A stretch of 64,000 bases of DNA from 62-47 sp051954235. Its GTDB lineage: Bacteria > Pseudomonadota > Alphaproteobacteria > Rhizobiales > Xanthobacteraceae. Each line of letters opens with the position of its first letter. The first letter of the stretch is position 1. Under the pieces are notes generated by a model that made no database searches, was not told the DNA's origin, and saw only the letters and a list, made by a program, of their open reading frames with translations. A program made the position numbers and the translations under genes. Below are positions 34,680 through 42,808 of this stretch, piece after piece. The stretch lies in assembly GCA_051954235.1 (NCBI GenBank), contig JBQCHY010000069.1, positions 1 to 64,000 of the forward strand, read 5' to 3'.

Positions 34680-34817
34680 GTCATTGCGAGCACTCGGATC
34701 AGCGCTCTGCGCTGTCCGAGCACAGGCTCCGCGAAGCAATCCAGAGCCCCCACCCCTCCCCCGCAAGCGGGAGAGGGAGAAGAAGGACTGGATTGCTTCG
34801 CTTCGCTCGCAAGGACG
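34680..34817. repeat. Composite repeat: family F nested in family A
   Basis: Outer arms are family A (CGTCATTGCGAGC at the left, GAAGCAATCCAG and its complement CTGGATTGCTTCG inside, GCTCGCAA at the right). The centre holds the family F palindrome CCCTCCCCCGCAAGCGGGAG, which other family A copies lack. It fills the gap between the SDR and the thioesterase gene. Confidence 0.8.
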
Positions 34818-34854
34818 CACGGGTCGACATCACCTCCACGCGGAGACACGCACC

Positions 34855-35277
34855 TTGACACATCCAGCCAAGATACCTCCGCGTCATCCGTTCGCGGACG
34901 CGATGAAGTTGCGCGTCGATGAACGAAGTACGGGGCACAGCGTCTGTTCGGTCGAGATCGAACCGGACATCCATCACAACCCGCATCTCATCACGCACGG
35001 CGCAGTGCTGTATGCGCTGGCCGATACCGGCATGGGTGTGGCGCTCTACCCGACTCTTGCCAAAGGCGAGACCTGCGCCACCATCGAGATCAAGATGAGC
35101 TATTTTCGCGCGGTGCCGTCCGGCGTCGTCCGCTGCGAAACAACGCTGATCAATCGCGGACGGACCATCGCCAATCTCGACTCCCGTCTCTACGTCGGCG
35201 ATACGCTGGTCGCGCAGGCCAACGGCAACTATGCGATCCTGAAGCCGAGAACCGAAGCTGCGGTTGCGGCGTCGTGA
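34855..35277 (+). CDS. PaaI-family acyl-CoA thioesterase
   Basis: A 140-residue hot-dog-fold protein of the PaaI/YdiI type. The motif HNPHLITHGAVLYALADTGMG contains the conserved HGG-like segment (here HGA) and the catalytic acidic residue. No ATG lies at the expected N-terminus; TTG 34855 has GGAGA eight bases upstream and is taken as the start, with ATG near 34904 as the alternative. It likely hydrolyses an acyl-CoA made by the preceding enzymes. Confidence 0.85.
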   Translation: MTHPAKIPPRHPFADAMKLRVDERSTGHSVCSVEIEPDIHHNPHLITHGAVLYALADTGMGVALYPTLAKGETCATIEIKMSYFRAVPSGVVRCETTLINRGRTIANLDSRLYVGDTLVAQANGNYAILKPRTEAAVAAS

Positions 35278-35339
35278 TGAGGCGGCTCTGAAAGCCTGAT
35301 CGGGAATTCGTTTTACGGTCCAACTCTCAATACGAAAAA

Positions 35340-35459
35340 CGTCGTCCCCCCGAAGGCGGGGACCCAGACGCCGCAGCGGTGCGGCTTCATCATCAAGGCG
35401 AGTTTCTTTTATAATAACCAACGCTAGGGATTCTGGGTCCCCGCCTGCGCGGGGACGAC
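35340..35459. repeat. Composite intergenic repeat, family C (inverted copy)
   Basis: Opposite-orientation copy of the element at 30269-30389, with CGTCGTCC and GGACGAC ends and the CCCAGACGCCGCAGCGG arm. The two copies bracket about 5 kb that includes the binding-protein gene and the DUF35-thiolase-SDR-thioesterase set. It lies between convergent genes. Confidence 0.85.
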
Positions 35460-35492
35460 TCCTGGGGTTGTTTATCGTCAATCCCGCCCATC

Positions 35493-36350
35493 CTACCCGC
35501 GAAAATCGCGCGAACGTGACGCGCGCCATAGTGTCCATAGGATGCGCAGCCGCGAGTCCGGTTGCGGTGTGTAGGGATTGAAATCCGGCCGCCGCGCCCG
35601 CTCCAGCGTGCGGCGCGCCATCGCCATCGGCAGGAACACCCGCCGTGCATCCTGCGGCAACGCCATCAGCGGTTCGTGCATCAGCTTGACGTGCGACAGC
35701 GCGAGGTCGACGAACTCCTCGATCGTCGCCCGCAGCGCCGGCGTCATCTTGCCCGCAAACACCTCGTCGACGCCGCCACCGTGCCGCGTCAGCATGTCGA
35801 GCGGCAGATAGACCTGTTGTCGCGAGGCGTCGAACGACAGCCGCGTCAGCACATGCAGATAGGTTTCCGCGATGCCCGCCTGCCGCGTCACCTCGGGAAG
35901 CGCTTCGGGCGATGCGCCCGCGATCCGCGCACCAAGTTCGAACAGCGCGCTTGAGGTTTCCTGCGCGTAAGTGTCGAGCACGTCGATATCCGGCATCGGA
36001 TCGTTATAGAGATCGAACTGATGCGCCTCGATCAACCGCGTCAAACGCTCCACCGGCAACGCATGCGCTTCGATCGTGCGCATCAATTCCGACGCGACGG
36101 GACTGCCCTCGACGTAACCGTGCCCCTGCCCGGTCAGCATGTCGGTCCACCATTGCAGGCGGATTTCGCCGGCCATCGGCTGGCGGATGTGTTCGTGCAC
36201 GCGCGCAATCTCGACGTTGAACGCATAGAGCGCCAGCAATGCGCGGCGTTGTTCCGGCGTCACGAACAGCGTCGATGCATAGCGGGTGAAATCGAACTCG
36301 CGCACCAGCCCGGCGCAGAAGTCGGCCGCGTCGTTCTGCGACGTGCTCAT
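35493..36350 (-). CDS. Squalene/phytoene synthase-like protein, NDUFAF6 homologue
   Basis: A 285-residue protein with the trans-isoprenyl diphosphate synthase fold but without the catalytic aspartates: the first motif site reads NVEIARVHEH (45-54) where HpnD has CREVDDIAD, and the second keeps only one Asp (R170, D174). It is therefore very unlikely to make squalene or phytoene. This matches the branch that includes mitochondrial NDUFAF6, a complex I assembly factor. It lies 10 bases after the NDUFAF3-like gene in the yajC-secD-secF operon, which supports a role in membrane protein or complex I assembly. Confidence 0.82.
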   Translation of the reverse strand: MSTSQNDAADFCAGLVREFDFTRYASTLFVTPEQRRALLALYAFNVEIARVHEHIRQPMAGEIRLQWWTDMLTGQGHGYVEGSPVASELMRTIEAHALPVERLTRLIEAHQFDLYNDPMPDIDVLDTYAQETSSALFELGARIAGASPEALPEVTRQAGIAETYLHVLTRLSFDASRQQVYLPLDMLTRHGGGVDEVFAGKMTPALRATIEEFVDLALSHVKLMHEPLMALPQDARRVFLPMAMARRTLERARRPDFNPYTPQPDSRLRILWTLWRASRSRDFRG

Positions 36351-36360
36351 CGCACGATAC

Positions 36361-36741
36361 TCATGGCACCGCGATCAGCGCTGCCGCGACACGCCGCCGC
36401 TCGCCCAGCATGATGTTGTAGGTGCGGATCGCCGGTCCCGTCTGCATCGCGTCGATGCCGACATGCAGCCGCCGCAGCGCCTCGCGCAAGTCGTTCGGCG
36501 GCAGCCAGACGTCATTGCCCGTGCCGATGATCAGCGTGTCGATGCTGTTGACCTTCTCGAACACGCGTTCGAGCGAGTAGCGATCGATCTGTTGCGGCGA
36601 CGTCACCGGCCACGCCCACATCGAATCCGGCAGGCACAAGAGCGAACCACGATGCGACATCTCGTCGAAGCGGAAGCCGCCATTGCCATACGCCTCGATC
36701 GGCGCCGAGCGCGGCAGATGCGGTGCGTCGCCGGACGCCAC
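36361..36741 (-). CDS. Mth938-like domain protein, NDUFAF3 homologue
   Basis: A 126-residue protein with a compact Mth938/DUF498 fold, recognisable from the segment YGNGGFRF followed by HRGSLL, and LIIGTGNDVW in the middle. Human NDUFAF3, a complex I assembly factor, belongs to this family. GTG at 36741 is the start, four bases after the secF stop, so it looks translationally coupled to secF. The next gene is the NDUFAF6 homologue. Molecular function is unknown. Confidence 0.85.
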   Translation of the reverse strand: MASGDAPHLPRSAPIEAYGNGGFRFDEMSHRGSLLCLPDSMWAWPVTSPQQIDRYSLERVFEKVNSIDTLIIGTGNDVWLPPNDLREALRRLHVGIDAMQTGPAIRTYNIMLGERRRVAAALIAVP

Positions 36742-36744
36742 GCG

Positions 36745-37800
36745 TCACACCTTGGCGGTGGTGTCGGCCTTCGCAGCTTCGGTCGACTTCTTGGCCGGCT
36801 TCGCGGCGTTCAGCGGCGCGGCATCCTCGCGATGGTTGCCGACGCCGAGATAGATCAGGATCGGCGCCGCGATGAAGATCGAGGTATAGGTGCCGACCAG
36901 CACCACGCCGAACATCATGACCGCGGTGAAGGAATGGATCGCGTTGCCGCCGAACACCAGCAGCGCCAAGAGCGCCAGCGTCACCGTCAAGTGGGTGATG
37001 ATGGAGCGCGACAGCGTCTGGTTGATCGACTCGTTGAGAAGCTGCGGCATCGGCATCTTCTTGTAGCGCCGCAACAGCTCGCGGATACGATCGTAGATGA
37101 CCACGGTGTCGTTCAGCGAATAGCCGAGAATGGTCAGAAGCGCCGCGATACTGGTGAGATCGAAATCGACCTGCGAGATCGACATGAAGCCGATGGTCAG
37201 CACGATGTCGTGGACGTTGGCGACCATGGCGCCAAGCGCGAACTGCCACTCGAAGCGGAACCAGAGATAGATCAGGATGCCGCCGATGGCCAGGATCAGG
37301 CCGAGCATGCCGTAAGCGAGCAACTCGCCGGAGACGCGCGGGCCGACCACCTCGACGCGGCGATATTCGACGTTGGTGCCGAGCGCGCCGCGCACCTTCT
37401 GCACCGCGGCCTGCTGCGCTTCGTCGCCGCCGGGCTGTTCGGCCACGCGGAGCAACACGTTATCCGGTCCGCCGAACTGCTGGAGTTGCACTTCGCCGAG
37501 GCCGAGGTTGCTGAGCGTGGTGCGCATCGTCGCGATATCAGCCGGGCCGCTCTTGGTCTGCACCTCCATCAAGGTGCCGCCCTTGAAGTCGATTCCGAAG
37601 TTCAGGCCGTGGGTGAAGAACAGCGTGATGGCGCAGATCGACAGCACCGCCGAAATCGGGAAGCTGATGCGGCGGAACTGGGTGAAGTCGAAATGGGTGT
37701 CGTCCGGCACGATGCGGAGCGACGGCAGCCATCCCATGATGCTGGCGATGGTCAGCACCACGATGAGAGCGGCAAGAGCCAATAGGATCGTATGTGTCAC
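36745..37800 (-). CDS. secF: Protein translocase subunit SecF
   Basis: A 351-residue inner-membrane protein with six helices and a periplasmic domain; FGIDFKGGTLMEV follows helix one and the membrane part has GYSLNDTVVIYDRIRE. SecF with SecD uses the proton gradient to help late export steps. The start is GTG 37800 with GGAG six bases upstream. It lies 16 bases after secD. Confidence 0.95.
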   Translation of the reverse strand: MTHTILLALAALIVVLTIASIMGWLPSLRIVPDDTHFDFTQFRRISFPISAVLSICAITLFFTHGLNFGIDFKGGTLMEVQTKSGPADIATMRTTLSNLGLGEVQLQQFGGPDNVLLRVAEQPGGDEAQQAAVQKVRGALGTNVEYRRVEVVGPRVSGELLAYGMLGLILAIGGILIYLWFRFEWQFALGAMVANVHDIVLTIGFMSISQVDFDLTSIAALLTILGYSLNDTVVIYDRIRELLRRYKKMPMPQLLNESINQTLSRSIITHLTVTLALLALLVFGGNAIHSFTAVMMFGVVLVGTYTSIFIAAPILIYLGVGNHREDAAPLNAAKPAKKSTEAAKADTTAKV

Positions 37801-37816
37801 AGCCGGCTCCGTTCTC

Positions 37817-39415
37817 TCAAATCGGCACGGTTTGCGGCCGCTTCCAGCGCACCCAGCCGGCGACGATCAGGCGCGTCACTTCGAAGGCGGTGAAAACCGT
37901 CGTGATGATGCCGATGCCGAGCGTCACGGCAAAGCCGCGCACCGGGCCGGTGCCGATGTAGAACAGCACGGCGGCGGCGATGAAGGTGGTGATGTTGGAG
38001 TCGAGAATGGTCGCCAGCGCGCGCTTGAAACCGGCGTCGATCGCCTGGATCGCGTTTCGACCGGCGCGCAATTCCTCGCGGATGCGCTCGTAGATCAGCA
38101 CGTTGGAGTCCACCGCGATGCCGACCGTCAGCACGATGCCGGCGATGCCGGGCAAGGTCAGCGTCGCGTTGAGCAGCGACAGCACGCCGAAGATCATGGC
38201 GACGTTGATCGCCACCGCGATGTTGGCGAACACGCCGAACAGCCGGTAGGTCAAGAGCATGAAGACGATGACCAGCACCGAGCCGACATAGGCGGCGCGC
38301 TCGCCCTTCTCGATGGAGTCCTGCCCGAGGCCGGGGCCGACGGTGCGTTCCTCGATGATGGTCAGCGGCGCCGGCAGCGCGCCGGCGCGCAGCAGGATCG
38401 CGAGGTCGTTGGCCTGCTGCACGGTGAAGCCGCCGGAAATCTGGCCCGAACCGCCGGTGATCGGCTCGCGGATGACCGGCGCCGAAATCACTTCGTTGTC
38501 GAGGATAATCGCGAACGGCGTGCCGACGTTCTTCAACGTCGCGTCGGCGAACTTGCGCGCGCCGGAGGTGTTGAACTTGAAGGAGACGATGGGCTCGCCG
38601 GTGCGCTGGTCGAAGCCCGGCTGCGCGTCGGTCAGGTCGCCGCCCGACACCAGCACTTCCTTCTTGATGACGTAAGGAACCTTCGGCTCCTGCGCGCTCA
38701 TCAGCACTTCGTCATCCGGCGGCGCACGGCCCTGCGCTGCCTGCTCCGGCGACACCGACGGATCGACCATACGGAAGTCCATCTTCGCGGTCTTGCCGAG
38801 AATTTCCTTCAGCCGGGTGGGGTCTTGCAAACCGGGCACCTGCACCAGGATGCGGTCGAGACCCTGCCGCTGGATCAGCGGCTCGACGGTGCCGAGTTCG
38901 TTGACGCGACGCTCGACGATCTGGATCGACTGATCGACCGACTGCCGGATGCGGTCGGACACGGCCGCCTGCGGCACGTTCATGCGGATCAGGCCGCCGC
39001 CGGCATCGCTGATCTCGACGCTGCGCGCGCCTGTGGAGCCGAGAATGCCGCCGAGCGGTTGCGACAGCTCTTTCAGCTTCGCCAGCGCTTTCTCGACATC
39101 GGGCTCCTTGACGCGAACCTCGACTGCATCGCCGCGGATCGCGAGGCCGGTGTAGCCGATGCGAGCGTCACGCAGCGAACGGCGGGTTTCGTCGCGGACC
39201 TGATCGAGCTTGTCTTTCTTGACGGCCTTGGCGTCGACTTCGAGCAGGATATGAGAACCGCCCTGCAAGTCGAGGCCCAGCACCAGATGGCGCTGCGCCC
39301 ATTTGGGCCACGTCTTGACGGTCGCTTCGGGGAAGAAATTGGGGACCGCGCACAGGCACACCAGGAGCGCTGCGGCAATGATCGCCAAAGCCTTCCACCG
39401 CGTGAAATACAACAT
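37817..39415 (-). CDS. secD: Protein translocase subunit SecD
   Basis: A 532-residue inner-membrane protein with a first helix, the signature LGLDLQGGSHILLEVD, a large periplasmic region and five C-terminal helices with IAVDSNVLIYERIREEL. Partner of SecF. Start ATG 39415. A repeat element lies between it and yajC. Confidence 0.95.
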   Translation of the reverse strand: MLYFTRWKALAIIAAALLVCLCAVPNFFPEATVKTWPKWAQRHLVLGLDLQGGSHILLEVDAKAVKKDKLDQVRDETRRSLRDARIGYTGLAIRGDAVEVRVKEPDVEKALAKLKELSQPLGGILGSTGARSVEISDAGGGLIRMNVPQAAVSDRIRQSVDQSIQIVERRVNELGTVEPLIQRQGLDRILVQVPGLQDPTRLKEILGKTAKMDFRMVDPSVSPEQAAQGRAPPDDEVLMSAQEPKVPYVIKKEVLVSGGDLTDAQPGFDQRTGEPIVSFKFNTSGARKFADATLKNVGTPFAIILDNEVISAPVIREPITGGSGQISGGFTVQQANDLAILLRAGALPAPLTIIEERTVGPGLGQDSIEKGERAAYVGSVLVIVFMLLTYRLFGVFANIAVAINVAMIFGVLSLLNATLTLPGIAGIVLTVGIAVDSNVLIYERIREELRAGRNAIQAIDAGFKRALATILDSNITTFIAAAVLFYIGTGPVRGFAVTLGIGIITTVFTAFEVTRLIVAGWVRWKRPQTVPI

Positions 39416-39451
39416 CGAATTGATCCGTCAGACGTTCCGGTATGGCCTTCT

Positions 39452-39551
39452 AAGGCATGATCCCGAAAAGTGGAAACCAGTTTTCGGAGAAGATCATGCT
39501 CAAACAAAAAGCTAAGCGACGGGTCTGATTCAACGCAGTTGGATCAGACCC
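39452..39551. repeat. Rhizobiales-type GCATGATC repeat with hairpin, family E
   Basis: The left half (AGGCATGATCC...AAAAGTGG...TTTTC...GATCATGCTC) belongs to a repeat common in this bacterial group. The right half is a 14-base-pair stem with one G-T pair and a three-base loop (GGGTCTGATTCAAC and GTTGGATCAGACCC, 39521-39551). It lies between yajC and secD and could reduce read-through within this operon. Confidence 0.75.
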
Positions 39552-39566
39552 TCGCGCCGTGTGCGA

Positions 39567-39932
39567 TCAACTCGCGGAGGCCGTGTCTTTGGTGTCGCCC
39601 TTGTCCTTGGCGGGCTCGCCCTTGGTGCGCACGCCGGAGATCATCTGGCGCATCTGGCGGATACGAACTCCGTCGGCGACCTCGACCTCGATCTGCTCGT
39701 CGTCCACCACCTTGGTGACCTTGCCGACAAGGCCGCCATTGGTGATGACGGTGTCGCCGCGGCGCACGTTCTTCACCAGATCGTTGTGCTCCTTCACCTT
39801 CCGCTGCTGCGGCCGCAGGATCAGGAAGTACATGATGACGAAGATCAGCGCGAACGGCAGCAGCGACATCAACATGCTGTTGGTGTCGCCAGCGCTGCCT
39901 GCGGCCTGAGCGAAGGCGGGGGTAATCAGCAT
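39567..39932 (-). CDS. yajC: Preprotein translocase subunit YajC
   Basis: A 121-residue protein with one N-terminal membrane helix (LLPFALIFVIMYFLILRPQ) and a small basic/acidic cytoplasmic domain (VRRGDTVITNGGLVGKV). Start ATG 39932 with AAGGAT upstream. First gene of the yajC-secD-secF set. Confidence 0.94.
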   Translation of the reverse strand: MLITPAFAQAAGSAGDTNSMLMSLLPFALIFVIMYFLILRPQQRKVKEHNDLVKNVRRGDTVITNGGLVGKVTKVVDDEQIEVEVADGVRIRQMRQMISGVRTKGEPAKDKGDTKDTASAS

Positions 39933-40127
39933 CCGGAAATCCTTGTGAAATGGAGGCAAATCGGCGCGACGCGGCAGCGTTCGGGCCGGTTTCGGTCAAA
40001 TTCGCGCGGACTATAGCGGCCACGGTTTCAATTGCAACGCCGCGGCGGTGTTGTTCCGCCCCGCGTCCGGGTTGGGTTGCGGCGGTTGGCGCAGGCCTTT
40101 AAGGGTGCTACGTCAGGAACCCGGAAA

Positions 40128-41123
40128 ATGTCGAAAAAACCAAGCAAAAAGCCCTCCCGAGCCGCCCGCGCGGCCACCTCCGCCCCCCGCCGTAACAAAG
40201 TCGCGACCGCCGGTGCCCGCGCGGCAAAACGTCCCTCGCCCGACACGGGTGAAGACACCGCGGATCGAATCGCCCGCGCGCTGGAAACCATCGCCGCCCA
40301 CCTCGCGAGCGGCGCTCCCGCGACCTCCTCGCCGCAGGACATCGCCAAGGCCGACGCTTTCATCTGGAACCCGAGCGGCCGGCTGATCCCGGTGCCGAAG
40401 GTCAACCGCGTCGAACTCACCCTGCTCAAGGGCATCGACCGGATGCGCGACATCCTGATCGAGAACACCGAGCGCTTCGCCACCGGCCTGCCCGCCAACA
40501 ACGCCCTGCTATGGGGCGCGCGCGGCATGGGCAAGTCGTCGCTGGTGAAGGCGGCGCACGCCAGCGTCAACGCGCGGCCCGACGTCGACGGCCGCTTGAA
40601 GCTGATCGAGATTCATCGCGAGGACATCGAGAGCCTGCCGACGCTGATGGCGCTGCTGCGCGCGGCGTCGAACTTCCTCTTCATCGTGTTCTGCGACGAC
40701 CTCTCCTTCGACGGCAACGACGCCTCCTACAAATCGCTGAAGGCGGTGCTGGAAGGCGGCATCGAAGGCCGTCCCGACAACGTCATCCTCTACGCGACGT
40801 CGAACCGCCGCCACCTGCTCGCCCGCGAGATGGTCGAGAACGAACGCTCCACCGCGATCAATCCCGGCGAAGCGGTCGAGGAAAAGGTGTCGCTTTCGGA
40901 TCGCTTCGGGTTGTGGCTCGGTTTCCACAAGTGCAGCCAGGACGAATACCTCGCCATGGTGCGCGGTTATTGCGCCCACTTCGGCATCACACTCGACGAC
41001 GAACAGCTCGAGCACGAGGCGCTGGAGTGGTCCACCACGCGCGGCTCCCGCTCCGGCCGCGTCGCCTGGCAGTTCACGCAGGAACTCGCCGGCCGCCTCG
41101 GCGTGCGGCTGGCGGTGAAGTAA
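40128..41123 (+). CDS. DUF815 AAA-type ATPase
   Basis: A 331-residue ATP-binding protein. The first about 45 residues are a basic Lys/Arg/Ala-rich tail. The ATPase core has Walker A WGARGMGKSS and a Walker B-like FIVFCDDLSF, followed by YATSNRRHLL, which fits the sensor 1 region of AAA proteins. The start is ATG 40128, which excludes a short upstream in-frame extension. The family is widespread but without a defined role. It is divergent from yajC. Confidence 0.9.
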   Translation: MSKKPSKKPSRAARAATSAPRRNKVATAGARAAKRPSPDTGEDTADRIARALETIAAHLASGAPATSSPQDIAKADAFIWNPSGRLIPVPKVNRVELTLLKGIDRMRDILIENTERFATGLPANNALLWGARGMGKSSLVKAAHASVNARPDVDGRLKLIEIHREDIESLPTLMALLRAASNFLFIVFCDDLSFDGNDASYKSLKAVLEGGIEGRPDNVILYATSNRRHLLAREMVENERSTAINPGEAVEEKVSLSDRFGLWLGFHKCSQDEYLAMVRGYCAHFGITLDDEQLEHEALEWSTTRGSRSGRVAWQFTQELAGRLGVRLAVK

Positions 41124-41136
41124 CAAGACATGCGTG

Positions 41137-41260
41137 TGCCCCGGACGCTGCGCGGCACGAAGTGATGCGCTGCTGAGCCGGGGCCGTCGCGAATGCCGTA
41201 TCTGGAACGGTCCCGGCTCTGCGGCGCACCGCAAGAGCGATGCACCGCGTCCGGGACACG
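41137..41260. repeat. Composite intergenic repeat, family D
   Basis: About 124 bases between convergent genes, with ends GCCCCGGACGC and GCGTCCGGGAC and inner arms around GAGCCGGGGCC and GGTCCCGGCTC. It resembles a repeat family common in Bradyrhizobium-like genomes and could end transcription from both sides. Confidence 0.65.
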
Positions 41261-41266
41261 AGGCGC

Positions 41267-42694
41267 TTACGCCCCGTTCAGGAACTTCAGCGGGTCCACC
41301 GGCGTCGAGCCCTTGCGGATCTCGAAGTGCAGTTGCGGCGAACCGGCCTCGCCGGACTGGCCGGACTTGGCGATGGTCTGGCCGCGCTTGATGGTCTCGC
41401 CACGCTTCACCAGCAGCTCACTGGCGTGGGCATACGCCGTGACATAGCCGTTGGAGTGTCGCACGAGCACGAGATTGCCGTAGCCCTTCAGTTCGTTGCC
41501 GGCATAAGCGACGACGCCATCCTCGGCGGCCTTCACCGGCGTACCTTCCGGCACCGCGACGTTGATGCCGTCATTGGCCTTGCCGTTGGTCTTGGCACCA
41601 TACGCGGCGACGACGCGGCCACGCACCGGCCAGCGGAAGGTCGGCAGCGCGCCGGTCGCTTCAGCGGCCTTCACCGGCGACGGCGCGGCTTCAACGGCCG
41701 CGGCCGGCGTCTCGACGGCGCTGGCCATCCGCGCCTTCTGCACCGGTTCGGCCGGGGCCTGCGCGACCTGCACCGGCGCGGGCTGCGCGGGAGCCGCCGA
41801 CGGCGCGGTGGCGCCGAGCTGCGCCGGTGGCGCGCCCAGTACTGCCGGCGCCGGAGCCGGAGCCGCAGCTGCGACCTTGCGGCCCGGTACCACGATCTTG
41901 CTGCCGATCTTGAGCTGCGCGTTCGGCGCGATGCGATTGGCGCGCGCCAGTTCGGCGACCGAGATGTGATTGTGGCGGGCGATGCTCATCAGCGTATCGC
42001 CGCGATTGACGTAGTGCGTTCCCGCAGCGGCGGCAGGCGCCGGAGCAGCCGCTGCCACGACCTTCGGCGCCGGTGCCGGCGCAACCGGAGCCGGTTGCGC
42101 GTGCGCGGTCTGCCGCGACGGAATGATCAACTGCTGGCCGGGACGCAGCGCGCGCGGCCCCTTGTAGCCGTTGGCGCGCAGAATCTCCGCCGACGACACG
42201 TTGTAGCGCCGCGACAGGCCGTCCAGCGTATCGCTGGTGCCGACGATGATGGTGGTGCCGTTGCCATGATTATGAGCGGGCGCTGCGGCGACCGAACGCG
42301 GCGCCACGGTGCCGGTGGATTCGATATGCGGCCGCGCCGGCGGCTCATACGATGAGACGCCGCGTCCCCCGCCCGAGGTGCCCGACGAACTCGGATAGCT
42401 GGGATAGCTCTGCGGCGCGGACACCGGTGGCGGCAGCGACGACGAGGTGTAGGACTGTTGCTGCGGCTGCGGCCGGCTGTACTGCGGCAGCTCCTGCCGC
42501 TGAACCTGCGGCGTCGGCGCCGCGTAAGGCGCGCCACGCACCGAACCGGTGGTCTCGCTGCGTGAGTTGAAGGGGTTGTCCGCGAACCGCGTGGACATAT
42601 CGGCGCTGCAACCAGCAAAACCGATCGACATCAGCGCCAGCACCGCAACTTGCGGAACCCGGCGGGAGCAAAACAGGTCGACTACCCGGGACAT
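41267..42694 (-). CDS. LysM and degenerate M23 domain protein (NlpD/DipM type)
   Basis: A 475-residue envelope protein: N-terminal signal sequence with a lipobox-like IGFAGCSA, a long Pro/Ala/Gln-rich linker, two LysM domains (near TSDTLDGLSRRYNV and RGDTLMSIARHNHI) and a C-terminal M23 domain. The M23 zinc ligands are not all present: the first His/Asp motif reads KANDGINVAV and the last reads SPQLHFEIR, as in NlpD- and EnvC-like proteins. It is therefore probably an activator of cell-wall amidases in division rather than a peptidase. The gene is 114 bases from pcm on the same strand. Confidence 0.9.
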   Translation of the reverse strand: MSRVVDLFCSRRVPQVAVLALMSIGFAGCSADMSTRFADNPFNSRSETTGSVRGAPYAAPTPQVQRQELPQYSRPQPQQQSYTSSSLPPPVSAPQSYPSYPSSSGTSGGGRGVSSYEPPARPHIESTGTVAPRSVAAAPAHNHGNGTTIIVGTSDTLDGLSRRYNVSSAEILRANGYKGPRALRPGQQLIIPSRQTAHAQPAPVAPAPAPKVVAAAAPAPAAAAGTHYVNRGDTLMSIARHNHISVAELARANRIAPNAQLKIGSKIVVPGRKVAAAAPAPAPAVLGAPPAQLGATAPSAAPAQPAPVQVAQAPAEPVQKARMASAVETPAAAVEAAPSPVKAAEATGALPTFRWPVRGRVVAAYGAKTNGKANDGINVAVPEGTPVKAAEDGVVAYAGNELKGYGNLVLVRHSNGYVTAYAHASELLVKRGETIKRGQTIAKSGQSGEAGSPQLHFEIRKGSTPVDPLKFLNGA

Positions 42695-42808
42695 GGTTAC
42701 TCACTCATACGCAACACGACTAGGAATTTGAGTAAACACGCGGGCAGTAAACAAGGCTTTAAGTCCGCCAAATTTGATTCACCATTTCATCGTTTCGACA
42801 GAGTCTCG

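Noticed and set aside
35493..36350. Third hopanoid or carotenoid synthase gene
   Set aside because: The catalytic aspartates are missing and the gene belongs to the sec operon, so it is annotated as an NDUFAF6 homologue.
37373..39460. A 695-codon open frame on the plus strand
   Set aside because: Antisense to secD and part of secF, which are unmistakable.
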